Assembly (NCBI RefSeq): GCF_022317005.1
Contig: NZ_CP081006.1
Span: 682,001-746,000, forward strand
From: Mycobacterium sp. IDR2000157661
GTDB taxonomy: Bacteria > Actinomycetota > Actinomycetes > Mycobacteriales > Mycobacteriaceae
Direction: 5' to 3'
DNA: 64,000 bases
The position numbers were made by a program, and so were the translations under genes. Below the pieces are notes generated by a model that worked only from the letters and a program-made list of their open reading frames with translations, had not been told where the DNA came from and made no database searches. Position 1 is the first letter of the stretch. Each line of letters starts with the position of its first letter. Positions 44,518 through 54,500 of the stretch are shown here, one piece after another.

Positions 44518-46788
44518 TCACATCTCGGCGTGCACAGCCGCGGTTTCGACGCGCGACACCCGCACCGGTACCCCGGTCAATCGGGCCATCCCGGCCAGGC
44601 TCTCGATGTCGGCGGGGTCGCTGGACATCAACCGGTTGACGTTGGCACCGCCGGCATCGTTGGCCACCCGCCACCGGGCGGTGCCCTTATGCCCCCACCC
44701 GTGGGGGACCGCGACCACCCCGCCGACGATGTCCTTGGTGACGGCCACCGGCAACTCGATCTCGCCGTGGGGCGACGCGATCCGCACCATGTCGCCGTCG
44801 GCGATGCCACCCGCCGCGGCGTCATCGACGTGCATCCGCGCCTGCTGCACCCGGTCACCGCGCATCAGCAGCGGCGAGTTGTGCAGCCACGAGTTCTCCG
44901 ACCTGGCCTCGCGCATGCCGATCAGGCGCATCGGATAGCCGTCGGGCACCCTGCGGCAGGCCAGCTTGTCGACCTCGGCAGCGATCTCGTCGTGGCGCAA
45001 TCGCATCCTGCGGCCGCGGTACACGACCGTGTCGCGCAGCACCCCGTCGCGCAGGTTCGGCGCCAGCACCGCGCCGTGCGGATGGTCGGCGATCAGCTTC
45101 GAGAAGCTCAGCCCGCGGCGCAGACCGAACCGGTCGCCGCCCTCACCCAGCCGGATCACCGCGTCGACCAGCAGCCGGGGACTCAGCCGAACACCCGACG
45201 CGCCGAACAGTTTCCGTGCACCCGCCAGCCCGGCGAAGCCGAGCGTGCGACGCCACAGCCGGCCGGTCAGGTCGTCGATGATCTCCCACTCGGCCCGCGC
45301 CTGGCCGACCGGCGCGACGACCGCCTCGGTGGCCTGGCGGAACGGTGTCGGCTGCAGGGACTGGAACGGCAGCGGGAAATCGTCGCGCTCGTACATCGTC
45401 GTCGCGGGCAGCACGTAGTCACAGTGCGCCAGCGTCTCGTTGACGTAGATGTCGATGCCGACCATCAACTGCAAGGAGTCCAATGCTTCTTCCAGTTCGT
45501 CACCGTTGGGCACCGACAGCACCGGGTTGCCGGCACTGACGAACAGCGCCTTGACCTGACCGCGGCCCGGCGTGGTGATCTCCTTGGCCATCACCCCGGC
45601 GGGTTCGGACGCCAACACCGACGGAAAGCCGCCCACTCGCGAGCGCCGTCGCGAGTAGATCGTCCGCAGCAGCGCGCCGCCTGCCTTGTTGAGCCACCGC
45701 TCCCCCGGCAGCCCGAACCGGCCGAACATGCTGCCGCCGGCGACATCGAGGTTGCCCGCCACCAGGTTCACCGCATCGAGCAGATACGTTGTGAGCGTTC
45801 CGTTTTCGCCGATGCTGGTGCCGACGCGGCCGTACACCGCGGCGCGTTCGGTGCGCACCAGGTCGCGGGCCAACGACCGGACCGTCTCCGGGTCGATACC
45901 GGTGTGCTCGGCGGTCGCCTCGGGACTGAACGGCCGGGCCAACTGCTCGAGCCAGACGCCGCCGTCGGCCTGCCGCGCCAACCGGGCGCGGTCGACGAGG
46001 TTCTCCCCGAACATCACCTGCAGCAGCGACAGCAGCAGATAGGCGTCACCGTCGGGCACGATGCCCAGCCACTCGAACTGGGCCGCGGTCTCGGTCTTGC
46101 GCGGATCGACCACCAGCACCCGACCGCCGCGCTTGACGATGTCGTGCATGCGGTCGCGGATCCGCGGCACGGTCAGCACGCTGCCGTGCGAGACAACCGG
46201 ATTCGCGCCCATCACCATCAGCAGGTCGGTGCGCAGCACGTCGGGCACCGGCAGCGCCAGCGGCGTGCCGTAGAGCATCTGGCTGGCGACGAAGCGGTTG
46301 TTGACGTCCTGCGAACCGGCGGTGAACACGTGCAGTCCCCGGCCGCCGGTCAGCCCGAGTCCGAAGCCGAGCATCAACGTGGTCAGGCCCAGCGTGTGGG
46401 AATAGCTGAACGCCCCCGGGTTGCCGTAGTACCAACCGATCGCGCCGGAACCGTGCCGCCGATGGATGGCGGCCACCCGGTCGGCGATGTCGGCCATCGC
46501 CTCGTCCCAGCCGACCGGCTCGAAGTCGCCGTCGGCGGATGAGCCGCTTGCGCGAAGACCCTTGGGCTGAGTGCGCCGCAACGGGGTGGTGACGCGGTCA
46601 GGATCGTTGACGACCTCGGTGAACGCGATGCCCTTCTGGCAGGCGAACCCCGCCGACAGCGGATGGTCCTTGTCAGGGCGCAGCGCGGTCAGTCGGCCGT
46701 CTTCGACGGTCGCGATCATGCCGCACAGCGGCTCACAGATCCGACAGAACGTGGTGTGGTGAGCGCGGGCGGTATGCCGAACGCTCAT
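44518..46788 (-). CDS. Molybdopterin-dependent oxidoreductase (DMSO-reductase superfamily)
   Basis: 756 residues. N-terminal [4Fe-4S] motif CRICEPLCGM with ACQKG; then molybdopterin dinucleotide domains (GWYYGNPGAFSYSHTLGLTT, NPVVSHGSVLTVPRIRD, and the C-terminal PHGEIELPVAVTKD, PHGWGHKG). No Tat signal is visible, so likely cytoplasmic. No selenocysteine. Similar in size to the M. tuberculosis oxidoreductase annotated Rv0197. Substrate (formate or an N/S-oxide) cannot be told. Only 9 bp separate it from mceG. Confidence 0.85.
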   Translation of the reverse strand: MSVRHTARAHHTTFCRICEPLCGMIATVEDGRLTALRPDKDHPLSAGFACQKGIAFTEVVNDPDRVTTPLRRTQPKGLRASGSSADGDFEPVGWDEAMADIADRVAAIHRRHGSGAIGWYYGNPGAFSYSHTLGLTTLMLGFGLGLTGGRGLHVFTAGSQDVNNRFVASQMLYGTPLALPVPDVLRTDLLMVMGANPVVSHGSVLTVPRIRDRMHDIVKRGGRVLVVDPRKTETAAQFEWLGIVPDGDAYLLLSLLQVMFGENLVDRARLARQADGGVWLEQLARPFSPEATAEHTGIDPETVRSLARDLVRTERAAVYGRVGTSIGENGTLTTYLLDAVNLVAGNLDVAGGSMFGRFGLPGERWLNKAGGALLRTIYSRRRSRVGGFPSVLASEPAGVMAKEITTPGRGQVKALFVSAGNPVLSVPNGDELEEALDSLQLMVGIDIYVNETLAHCDYVLPATTMYERDDFPLPFQSLQPTPFRQATEAVVAPVGQARAEWEIIDDLTGRLWRRTLGFAGLAGARKLFGASGVRLSPRLLVDAVIRLGEGGDRFGLRRGLSFSKLIADHPHGAVLAPNLRDGVLRDTVVYRGRRMRLRHDEIAAEVDKLACRRVPDGYPMRLIGMREARSENSWLHNSPLLMRGDRVQQARMHVDDAAAGGIADGDMVRIASPHGEIELPVAVTKDIVGGVVAVPHGWGHKGTARWRVANDAGGANVNRLMSSDPADIESLAGMARLTGVPVRVSRVETAAVHAEM

Positions 46789-46797
46789 CGGAGCGGC

Positions 46798-47895
46798 CTA
46801 CTGCTGGGCGCGTGGGATGGCGCCGGTGGGGGCGTCGTCCTCGGCGGTGCGGTGCCGGGCGGTCGCGTCGTCGTCGTCGTGGTACGAACGCCCCTGACTC
46901 TGACCCTGACCCTGCGAGCTGCTCTCGAGGTCCTCGCGGATGGCCTCCTGCGCGGCAGGCGGCAGGGTATGCATGATCTCGCGCACGCGGGCCTGGCGAC
47001 GGTATACGGCCTGGCGCTCCGGCATGCCCGGCGTCGCCTGGATCTGCGGCGGCACGCCTTCGATCTCCTCCACGCCACCGTCGTGGTGGCCGGCGTCCAT
47101 CATGGCCTGCTCCTCGGCCATCGTCGACTCGTCCTTCTCCTCGGACATGCCGATCGGGCCGATGCGCCGGCCGTTGAGGAACTGACGGACGACGGGCTCG
47201 TCGCTGGTCAGCAGCACCTCGCGCGGACCGAACATCACCAGATGCTTGCGGAACAGCATGCCCATGTTGTCGGGCACGGTGCGGGCGATGTTGATGTTGT
47301 GCGTGACGATCAGGATCGTCGCGTCGATCTGCGCGTTGATGTCGATCAGCAGCTGCGACAGATACGCCGTACGCACGGGGTCCAGACCCGAGTCGGGCTC
47401 GTCGCAGAGGATGATCTGCGGGTCGAGCACCAGAGAGCGGGCCAGCCCGGCACGCTTGCGCATACCGCCGGAGATCTCGCCGGGGAACTTGGTCTCGTCG
47501 CCGGCCAGACCGACCAGCTCGAGCTTCTCCATGACGATGTTGCGGATGTCGCTTTCCTTTTTCTTGGTGTGCTCACGCAAGGGGAAAGCGGTGTTGTCGT
47601 AGAGGCTCATCGAGCCGAACAGGGCGCCGTCCTGGAACATCACTCCGAACAGCGTGCGGATCTCGTAGAGCTCCTTGGCCGTGCACTGGATGATGTCGGT
47701 GCCGTCGACGATGATCTTGCCGCGCTCGGGGCGCAGCAGGCCGATCAGCGACTTCAGGAACACGGATTTGCCGGTACCCGACGGGCCGAGCAGCACGCTG
47801 ACCTCACCCGGCGGCAGGTCGAAGGTGACGTCCTCCCAGATTCGCTGGGGGCCGAAGGACTTGGTCAGTCCCTCGATCTGAATACCAATGCCCAC
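46798..47895 (-). CDS. mceG: ABC transporter ATPase MceG (Mkl)
   Basis: 365 residues; energises Mce lipid-import complexes. Walker A GPSGTGKS; signature SGGMRKRAGLA; Walker B IILCDEPDSGLDP; switch His in VTHNINIA. About 100 residues of acidic, disordered C-terminal tail follow (SSSQGQGQSQGRS, DDDDATARHRTAED), longer than a plain ATPase. GTG start at 47895 is preceded by GGAAGGA. It is separate from any mce operon, as usual. Matches Rv0655. Confidence 0.93.
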   Translation of the reverse strand: MGIGIQIEGLTKSFGPQRIWEDVTFDLPPGEVSVLLGPSGTGKSVFLKSLIGLLRPERGKIIVDGTDIIQCTAKELYEIRTLFGVMFQDGALFGSMSLYDNTAFPLREHTKKKESDIRNIVMEKLELVGLAGDETKFPGEISGGMRKRAGLARSLVLDPQIILCDEPDSGLDPVRTAYLSQLLIDINAQIDATILIVTHNINIARTVPDNMGMLFRKHLVMFGPREVLLTSDEPVVRQFLNGRRIGPIGMSEEKDESTMAEEQAMMDAGHHDGGVEEIEGVPPQIQATPGMPERQAVYRRQARVREIMHTLPPAAQEAIREDLESSSQGQGQSQGRSYHDDDDATARHRTAEDDAPTGAIPRAQQ

Positions 47896-47955
47896 GCGAG
47901 ATCCTTCCGCCAGATTTCATCCCCGCCACCTGCGCTCCCGCTTGTGGCTTGAGTC

Positions 47956-47961
47956 ACTGTA
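47956..47961 (-). promoter_or_regulatory. Candidate -10 element of mceG
   Basis: TACAGT on the minus strand, 61 bases upstream of the mceG GTG. The -35 at 17 bp is poor. Inferred only. Confidence 0.35.
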
Positions 47962-48019
47962 GCCTACGCCGCCGCGTCCGTATTCGGGTGCGCTCAGATT
48001 GTGACAGACCCACAAATAG

Positions 48020-48056
48020 CCGTGGGGCCGGTCTGTTTGCCAGACTGGCCCCACGG
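48020..48056 (-). terminator. rplL terminator hairpin
   Basis: 16-bp stem CCGTGGGGCCGGTCTG / CAGACTGGCCCCACGG with one G-U-type mismatch and a five-base loop (TTTGC), 33 bases past the rplL stop. On the minus strand it is followed by CTATTTGTGG. Strong hairpin for the rplJ-rplL operon. Confidence 0.85.
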
Positions 48057-48089
48057 GGTGTTCTCGTCGGCTCGGCCGACGGGTGCTGA

Positions 48090-48485
48090 CTACTTGACGG
48101 ACACCGACGCGCCCGCGGCCTCGAGCTTGGCCTTGGCGTCGTCGGCGGCGGCCTTGTCGACCTTCTCGAGCAGCGGCTTGGGCGCGCTGTCGACGAGATC
48201 CTTGGCCTCCTTCAGGCCCAGACCCGAGACGATCTCTCGGACGACCTTGATGACGCCGATCTTCTTGTCGCCGGCACCCTCGAGGATGACGTCGAACTCG
48301 GACTGCTCCTCGGCGGCCTCGGCGGGCGCTCCGCCGGCGGCGGCACCCGGGGCGGCCGCGACGGCGACCGGAGCGGCGGCGGTGACCTCGAAGGTCTCCT
48401 CGAACTTCTTGACGAACTCGGAGAGCTCGAGCAGCGTCAGTTCCTTGAACGCGTCGAGCAGCTCGTCGGTGGACAGCTTGGCCAT
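48090..48485 (-). CDS. rplL: Large ribosomal subunit protein bL12 (L7/L12)
   Basis: 131 residues. N-terminal dimerisation helix [20 protein letters not shown], Ala/Pro-rich hinge ([20 protein letters not shown]), C-terminal domain EKTDFDVIL-type ([34 protein letters not shown]). Forms the stalk with L10 and recruits factors. Second gene after rplJ. Confidence 0.98.
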   Translation of the reverse strand: MAKLSTDELLDAFKELTLLELSEFVKKFEETFEVTAAAPVAVAAAPGAAAGGAPAEAAEEQSEFDVILEGAGDKKIGVIKVVREIVSGLGLKEAKDLVDSAPKPLLEKVDKAAADDAKAKLEAAGASVSVK

Positions 48486-48544
48486 GATTGGTCCTTTCTG
48501 GTTCTTACTTCTCGTGGCTAGTGGGATGCCGATGAAGGACGCGG

Positions 48545-49072
48545 CTACGCGGCCTCTTCGGCGGCCTTCTTTTCTTGCAGAGCGGCGGCCAGCCGGGCGA
48601 CCTGCGACGCCGGAGCGCTGAACAGACCGGCGGCCTTGGACAGGTTGGCCTTCATCGCGCCGGCCATCTTGGCCAGCAGCACCTCGCGCGACTCCAGGTC
48701 GGCGATGCGCTCGACCTCGGCGACGGTCAGCGGGCGACCATCCATGTAGCCGCCCTTGATGACGAGCGCCTTGTGGTCCTTGGCGAACTTCTTGATCGCC
48801 TTGGCTGCGTCGACGGCCTCGCCCTGGACGAACGCGATCGCGGTGGGCCCGACGAACAGCTCGTCGAGGCCCTCGATGCCCGCCTCCGCCGCGGCACGCT
48901 TGACCAGCGTGTTCTTGGCGACGGTGTAGGTGGCGGAATCACCGAGCGAGCGGCGCAGGTCCTTGAGGTTGGCCACCGTCAGCCCGCGGTACTCGGTGAC
49001 CAGCGTCGCCGAAGCCCCCTTGAACTGCTCGGCGATGTCGGCAACCGCGGTGGCCTTGTCAGCCTTGGCCAT
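48545..49072 (-). CDS. rplJ: Large ribosomal subunit protein uL10
   Basis: 175 residues. Starts [20 protein letters not shown] and includes [20 protein letters not shown] and [23 protein letters not shown] at 49072 with GAGGAGG upstream; upstream frame is leader. Anchors the L12 stalk and, in the classic system, binds its own mRNA leader to repress translation. Pairs with rplL. Confidence 0.97.
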   Translation of the reverse strand: MAKADKATAVADIAEQFKGASATLVTEYRGLTVANLKDLRRSLGDSATYTVAKNTLVKRAAAEAGIEGLDELFVGPTAIAFVQGEAVDAAKAIKKFAKDHKALVIKGGYMDGRPLTVAEVERIADLESREVLLAKMAGAMKANLSKAAGLFSAPASQVARLAAALQEKKAAEEAA

Positions 49073-49262
49073 GCATGCCTCCTCGTGGATGGGAACCGTC
49101 AGGCCGAGAAGGAAGGAGGGCGGAAAACGACGAACGCCCCGACGCAGACGGGTCGGGGCGCGCAGCAAGCGTGAGCCTCGTCCTCCTGCGTGGGCCGCCC
49201 GGGTGATCCGGGACCTTCAACCGATTGCTCGGTGACCGACGGTCTTCGGTGGAACGCGGTCA
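49073..49262 (-). promoter_or_regulatory. L10 leader of the rplJ-rplL mRNA
   Basis: About 190 bases upstream of rplJ. It holds a perfect 9-bp stem CGCCCCGAC (49135-49143) / GTCGGGGCG (49152-49160), followed on the minus strand by a T-rich run, and a further structured region with the GGTCACCGAGCAATCGG block. Fits the ribosomal L10 leader that L10/L12 use for autogenous control. Gap 49073-49444 is otherwise without a gene. Confidence 0.65.
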
Positions 49263-49292
49263 AGAATAGCCGACCGCCCTGCGATCAGCCAA
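49263..49292 (-). promoter_or_regulatory. Promoter of rplJ-rplL
   Basis: Minus-strand TTGGCT (49287-49292), 18 bases, TATTCT (49263-49268). Expected start near 49256, at the end of the L10 leader. Confidence 0.6.
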
Positions 49293-49444
49293 AACGCTCG
49301 CCGCGCATGTGCGGTTCGACGCGGTTGGTCACTCTCACCGCGAAATTTGCGCCGGAGTCACAGACGCAGCGGCTCCGCCGAACGCCACGACCCGTTAGCT
49401 GAATCTGTTGTTATCGGCGGCGCCGCGTGCATAGCATTGTCGCC

Positions 49445-50098
49445 ATGGCAAACCATGGGGGAAGTAGTCAGACGGTTCCAGAAGCTCATAGCGAGGAGGT
49501 CGGCGGGGGCGACGGCATGGAGGTCGCAGTAAACACTGGTGGCAGCGCAAACGTCGGTTCGAAGAAGAATCCGAGAAAGAATGAGAACCGGCAACCGCTG
49601 TCTTGGTTACCGATATTGCTCGGTCTTTTCCTACTCGTCTTGAACATCGCCGCCGCTGCTCGGCTGTGGAAATTCCTCCCAATCTCGAAGCCGCAGAGCG
49701 CGGTTCCGATCGTATTGCTCGCATCGAGCGTCTTCATCGGTGTGTTTCTCATCGTTTACGCGATCGCCCTGCGGCGTAGTGAACGGCACAGCACCGGTAT
49801 CGACGCCCAGGTGGCGCCGCGATCAACTACCGCTGGCCAAACGACATCATTTGCCAGGTGGGTCACAGTGCCCCTTCTGGTCGCCCTACCCGCGCTACTC
49901 CTGACGGTCTGGGGCGCCGAGGTCGCTCAATCCGGCACGCCGCAACCCAATGCTCAGAAGCCGTGCATCGAGCTGTACCAGCAGGCGGCCAGCATTCAGA
50001 GGGACAACCCGACTTTCCGGATGCCACCCCAAGACCGTGACGAACAAAGGTGCAACATCAACAGGGCTCTGCGCCTGCAGGCGGCCCCGCCCCGCTGA
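49445..50098 (+). CDS. Hypothetical membrane protein
   Basis: 217 residues, not recognised. ATG at 49445 chosen over a start 18 bases earlier. The first 50 residues are polar and basic at the end (KKNPRKNENRQ). Membrane segments lie near 53-73 (LPILLGLFLLVLNIAAA), 85-110 and 138-160 (WVTVPLLVALPALLLTVWGA). The C-terminal 50 residues are polar with two cysteines (KPCIELYQQ, RCNINRAL), perhaps disulphide-bonded outside. Base composition is lower in GC and codon use less biased than neighbours, suggesting recent acquisition. Convergent with the kinase. Confidence 0.7.
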   Translation: MANHGGSSQTVPEAHSEEVGGGDGMEVAVNTGGSANVGSKKNPRKNENRQPLSWLPILLGLFLLVLNIAAAARLWKFLPISKPQSAVPIVLLASSVFIGVFLIVYAIALRRSERHSTGIDAQVAPRSTTAGQTTSFARWVTVPLLVALPALLLTVWGAEVAQSGTPQPNAQKPCIELYQQAASIQRDNPTFRMPPQDRDEQRCNINRALRLQAAPPR

Positions 50099-50117
50099 CG
50101 GGATAGCGGACGGCCCC

Positions 50118-51029
50118 CTACACCCGCTCACGCAACAGCGCCGCCGCGCCGACGAGGCCCGCGTGGCCGCCCAGTTCAGCGGGCACCACCTGCAGATCGC
50201 GGATGAAGCCGAGTCCGGCATAGGACGCCAGCTTCTCGCGCACGGGGTCGAACAGCAGCGCACCGGACTTCGCCACGCCGCCGCCGATCACCACGCGGTC
50301 CAGGTCGCACACCGCGCCCACCGACGCGATCATCGCCGCCACCGCTGTCGCGCCCCGCCTGAACGCCCGCAGAGCGATCGCATCGCCTGCACGCGCCGCG
50401 TCGGCGAGTTCTTTCGCGTCGGCCCCGGCCGGCGCGGTCCAGCCCTGCTCGCGGGCCCACTGCGCCATCCGCGGTCCGGCGGCGACGGTCTCGACGCAGC
50501 CGTGCCCGCCACAGGTGCACAACCCGCCGTCCGGGTCGACGACGACGTGGCCGACGTGCCCGGCGTTGCCGGTGCGGCCGTCGTACGGCGCACCGTCGAG
50601 CACCAACCCGCCGCCCACCCCAGTCGACACCACCATGCCGAGCAGGTAGTCGGCCCCGCGCCCCGCCCCGCGCCACCGCTCCCCCAGCGCCATGCACAGC
50701 CCGTCACCGGCAAGCCGCACCGGGGCGCCGACGGTCATCGACACCCGCTCGACGATCGGGAACCGTTGCCACTGGCCGATGTTGATCGGGCTGACCGTCC
50801 CAGTGAGCAGGTCGATCGGTCCGGCCGATGCGACGCCGACACCGCGCACATGGCCGCCGGCGCTCGCCAGCGCCTCGGTGATCAACGAATCAACCACCGC
50901 CCAAATCGATTCGGCATCACCGTCGGGTGTCGGCAACTTGGCCGTGTGGACCAGCGCGCCGCGATCGTCGACCAGACCCGCGGCGATCTTCGTGCCGCCG
51001 ATGTCGAGTGCCAGCGTCAGCTCGGCCAT
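50118..51029 (-). CDS. ROK-family sugar kinase
   Basis: 303 residues. ATP motif LALDIGGTKIAAGLVDDRG at the N-terminus; ROK zinc motif GHVGHVVVDPDGGLCTCGGH GCVET reads His plus CxCGxxGCxE; second ATP region DRVVIGGGVAKSGALL. Likely glucokinase-like or a mannose/N-acetyl sugar kinase. ATG at 51029 overlaps the upstream gene by one base. Sits with a GH38 mannosidase, so it may phosphorylate the released sugar (inference). Position matches Rv0650. Confidence 0.88.
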   Translation of the reverse strand: MAELTLALDIGGTKIAAGLVDDRGALVHTAKLPTPDGDAESIWAVVDSLITEALASAGGHVRGVGVASAGPIDLLTGTVSPINIGQWQRFPIVERVSMTVGAPVRLAGDGLCMALGERWRGAGRGADYLLGMVVSTGVGGGLVLDGAPYDGRTGNAGHVGHVVVDPDGGLCTCGGHGCVETVAAGPRMAQWAREQGWTAPAGADAKELADAARAGDAIALRAFRRGATAVAAMIASVGAVCDLDRVVIGGGVAKSGALLFDPVREKLASYAGLGFIRDLQVVPAELGGHAGLVGAAALLRERV

Positions 51030-51577
51030 CAGTGCCGGTGCGTGTTGTCGGGTTGGCGGGGATCTGCGGGATGCTCGTATCCGGGCGCAAGCTGTACGAC
51101 GACCGCGCACCGGGCGTCCAGCCACAGCCGGAAGGCCCGCCGTCGCGCCGCACCCAGGAGATCGGCGATGATCTCGGCATCTGAGTTGTACCGCAGGGGG
51201 TTTCGCGACCGGTACGACGCCACGGCAGCGGCGCTCACGTCGACACCAGCGGTGACGTCGACGAACAGCGCGCGGGCCAACGGATCGGCCAGGACCGACG
51301 ACGCCACACTGCCGAGCTCCAACCGGACCGTGTTGTTCGGCAGCAGGTCTGCCTCCGCAGGCGCATTGTCGGCCGTCAGTGCGCGGTCCGCAGCCTCGGC
51401 GGCCACCACCCGCTCGGCGACCAGCAGCTGTGTCAGCCAACGCCGGAGCTGACGTCCTTCGCTGGTGCCCGGTCGCGGCAGCGACGCCGTGATGTGCGAC
51501 GCCCGGAGTCGCGCTTCCCGCGCGTCGATGTCGGCGACCGTCACCGGCACGCCGTCCACCGACGCAGCGACCCTCAT
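51029..51577 (-). CDS. Hypothetical protein, SurA/PpiC-like N-terminal pattern
   Basis: 182 residues. Begins MRVAASVDGVPVTVADIDAR, a chaperone-like strand-helix start, then helical segments (QLRRWLTQLLVAERVVAAEA). Overlaps the mannosidase stop by 4 bp and the kinase start by one base. In some mycobacterial annotations the protein at this position is called a malonyltransferase (fabD2), but no GHSxG-type serine is present, so I leave it unassigned. Confidence 0.72.
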   Translation of the reverse strand: MRVAASVDGVPVTVADIDAREARLRASHITASLPRPGTSEGRQLRRWLTQLLVAERVVAAEAADRALTADNAPAEADLLPNNTVRLELGSVASSVLADPLARALFVDVTAGVDVSAAAVASYRSRNPLRYNSDAEIIADLLGAARRRAFRLWLDARCAVVVQLAPGYEHPADPRQPDNTHRH

Positions 51578-54500
51578 CGCACCGTTACCTTCACCGCCGG
51601 TGAGTACACCAGGTGCCCCGCGGCGGCGAGCCGGACCAGCGCCCACCATTCACCGGGCTGCGCGCCACGCGGGGGCGCGACGTCGAACACGATGTCGGCC
51701 GTGCCGCGCGCGGCCAGCTCCATACCCGTTGCGGCGGGGCCGATCCACTCCCACGTCCCCCACGGGCTGATGAGGTGCGCCTCGACGGCGACGGCCGCAC
51801 ACGCGTCGGTGCCGACGGTCACCGTCAGCTGCGCCGTCTCGCCGGCGGCGATTTCGACGGGATCCGGCCCGCTGACCAGACGCAGCAGGACGTCCTCGGC
51901 GGGCGCGTTCACGTCGACGACGCAGACGTCCTCGACCATCTGTCGCCATGAGGCAGGCAGATGGCTGCCGGTCAACGTCAGTTCGGCCCGCACCGGATAG
52001 CGCCCGGGCGGGACTGTCCCGGGCATCGAGACCGTCACGTCGGTGTCGAGGTATTCGCCGGACGGCAGCATGAACGGCAGCACGGCCGGGTCCGCGCTCC
52101 ACCCGTCGGGTACCACCAGTCGCACCCTACCGTGCAGCCCTGCGTCGCTGCAGTCGCTGACCACCGTAAGCCGCAGGCGCACAACCGAATCCGAGGCGAG
52201 CACCTGTTGGGGGTGCAGATGGGCGACGGCAGGCAGCCCGCCGAGCGGGGCGGGGCCGCGGTTGTGCAGCCAGTACCGCGCGTAGAGCGGCTGCGCGGCT
52301 TCGGCCTCGGCCGCCAGTTCGTCGTCGGCCTGCATCACCTGCGGCAGGTTCAACCGTGCCAGCACCGTCGCGATCTCGAAGCCGTGCAGGGACAACCCGT
52401 CGGAAGCGTCCTGCATCCGCGGCTGTTCGAGCAGGTCCACCCGGGCGGCGTCCGACACCCGTCGCAGCCCCGATGTGACCATGACTTCGCTTGCCGCACC
52501 GAGACTCTCGACGATACGGATCGTCACACCATTCGACGGGTGCACCGGCTGACTGCTGCCGAAGGCCAACGGATTACCGGCGGCCTTCAACGCACCGAGT
52601 TGCACCTCTCCGGCGGGCTCGATCTCGAGGAACGAACCCCATGGCGGTAAGTGGCCCGTGCCCGAGTCCGGATTCACCACCGCGATCAGCGGATGCGAGA
52701 ACTCCGAACTGCGGGCCGGAATCCGGGACTCCCGCCAGTCGCCGCGACCGGAAGCGAGCGCGTAGTCGAACACATGGGTCCAGTGCTGCAGCTGGAAGTT
52801 CGACCCGTCCGGGGCGGTGCGCCGCGGCGGGTCGATCCAGGTGCCCGACGGCCACCCGCTGCACGAGCGCATCAGCGACATGTGCAAGGTTCCGTCGCTG
52901 TCGACGGCGAACCCCGGTATCCCGCGGTTGAGCAGAGCGACGGTGTGGCCGTCACCGTCATCGTCGGCGACATTCGACGGTGCCTCCTGATCGACGACGA
53001 TCCGGAAGTCCCCCAGATCATCGACCATCGCCGCGATCTCGCCGGCCAGCGGATCGCCGGCGACGATCAGCACCGGCAGCGTCCGCGCACCCCGCAGGTC
53101 GGCGCCGGGACGCCAGACCTCGTGCAGCGCGCCGTCGGCCGGTACCCAGACCCGGGCTGCGCCGGAGGCACCCAGTTGCCGCGAGAGCTCGTCGGCATAG
53201 ACGGGACCGGCATCGGCGAGAACCGCTGCAGTGAAGGCGTTCTCGTCCGGACCGCCGAGCGCGATCCGAACATCCGGCAGGTTCGAGTCGACGGCGAGGT
53301 CGCCGTATCGCGGCTGCCCGGCGGCGCTGAAGGTCGCGGTCACACCCGCGCGCACCAACGCGACCAGCAACGGACGCGCCAACGCCGAGGACTGCGATTC
53401 CGACGGCGCCACCACCTCGGCGACGGCCACTGCGCGATCACAGCCGTTGACCCGCACCCGCGCGGTCTGCGACAGCCCGAACCAGCCGAACGCCGGGTTG
53501 TCCAGTGTCCACGGCTGTTCGGCCGAGTCGACCGCCTCGCGCCGACCGGGCTCGTGCAGCAGCCCGAACCCGCGGCCGATCACCGCGTCACCGACCTCGC
53601 TGACCGGAAGGGCACCCTGCAGGAGACACGACCAGCGCAGCCGCAGCAGCCGGTCCGCGTCAGCGAAGTCGTCGACGGCCGTGGAACACTCGACGCGGTC
53701 CACGCCATGCCACAGCGTCAGTGTCTGCGTGTAGCGCAGCACACCGTCGATGTGGCCCCGCACGACGAGCCGTTCCCCGAGCGGACCCCGGTACGCCTGC
53801 ACCGAAACCTCCCCGGCCGCCGCCCCGGAAGCCGATGACATCACGGGCCCTTTCGGCAGCAGATGCCACGGTCCCTCACCGGCCTCCGGATGTGCCGGGT
53901 ACTCCTCGTAGACGGCGATCTCGTTACCGAGGCCGACGACGCGCCGACCGTCGGCCTCCCGCACGGAGGTCACCGCGCCGCCACGCCGGGCATCGACCGT
54001 CACCGTGTAGTGCGCGTTGGCGATCTCGCTGCCGCTCAACGGGACCCAACCCGCGGCCTCGTCCGCGGCTTCCAGCCGGTAGGACCTCCAGCCCAGCGAC
54101 GGCACGTCACGAGCCAGCCAGCTCAGCGACCGTCCGTCGTCCTCGACGTGCACCCGCTGTTCCACGCCCTCGGAGTCGAACACCCGCGCCCCGGCACCGA
54201 GAGCTTCGTTCAGTCGCACCGTAACGACGTCGGTCCGCTTGTGCGCCAGCGGGTTCCACACCACCACCGACCCGTCGACCGCACGCGACAGCATCGCCAG
54301 CGAATTGTCGCGCGCCCTCGTGCCCAGCTCCCAGGCGTCGCGCCACCCGGTCAACAGATCCAGGTAGACCTGGTCGGACTCCGATCCGGTGATCGCGTCG
54401 TGGTGCGCGCCGTAGACCAACTGCACCCACGCTTTGGCCAGCGCCGCTTCCGGATACGCCGCGCCGCACACCAGACCGGCGAACACCGAGAACTTCTCCG

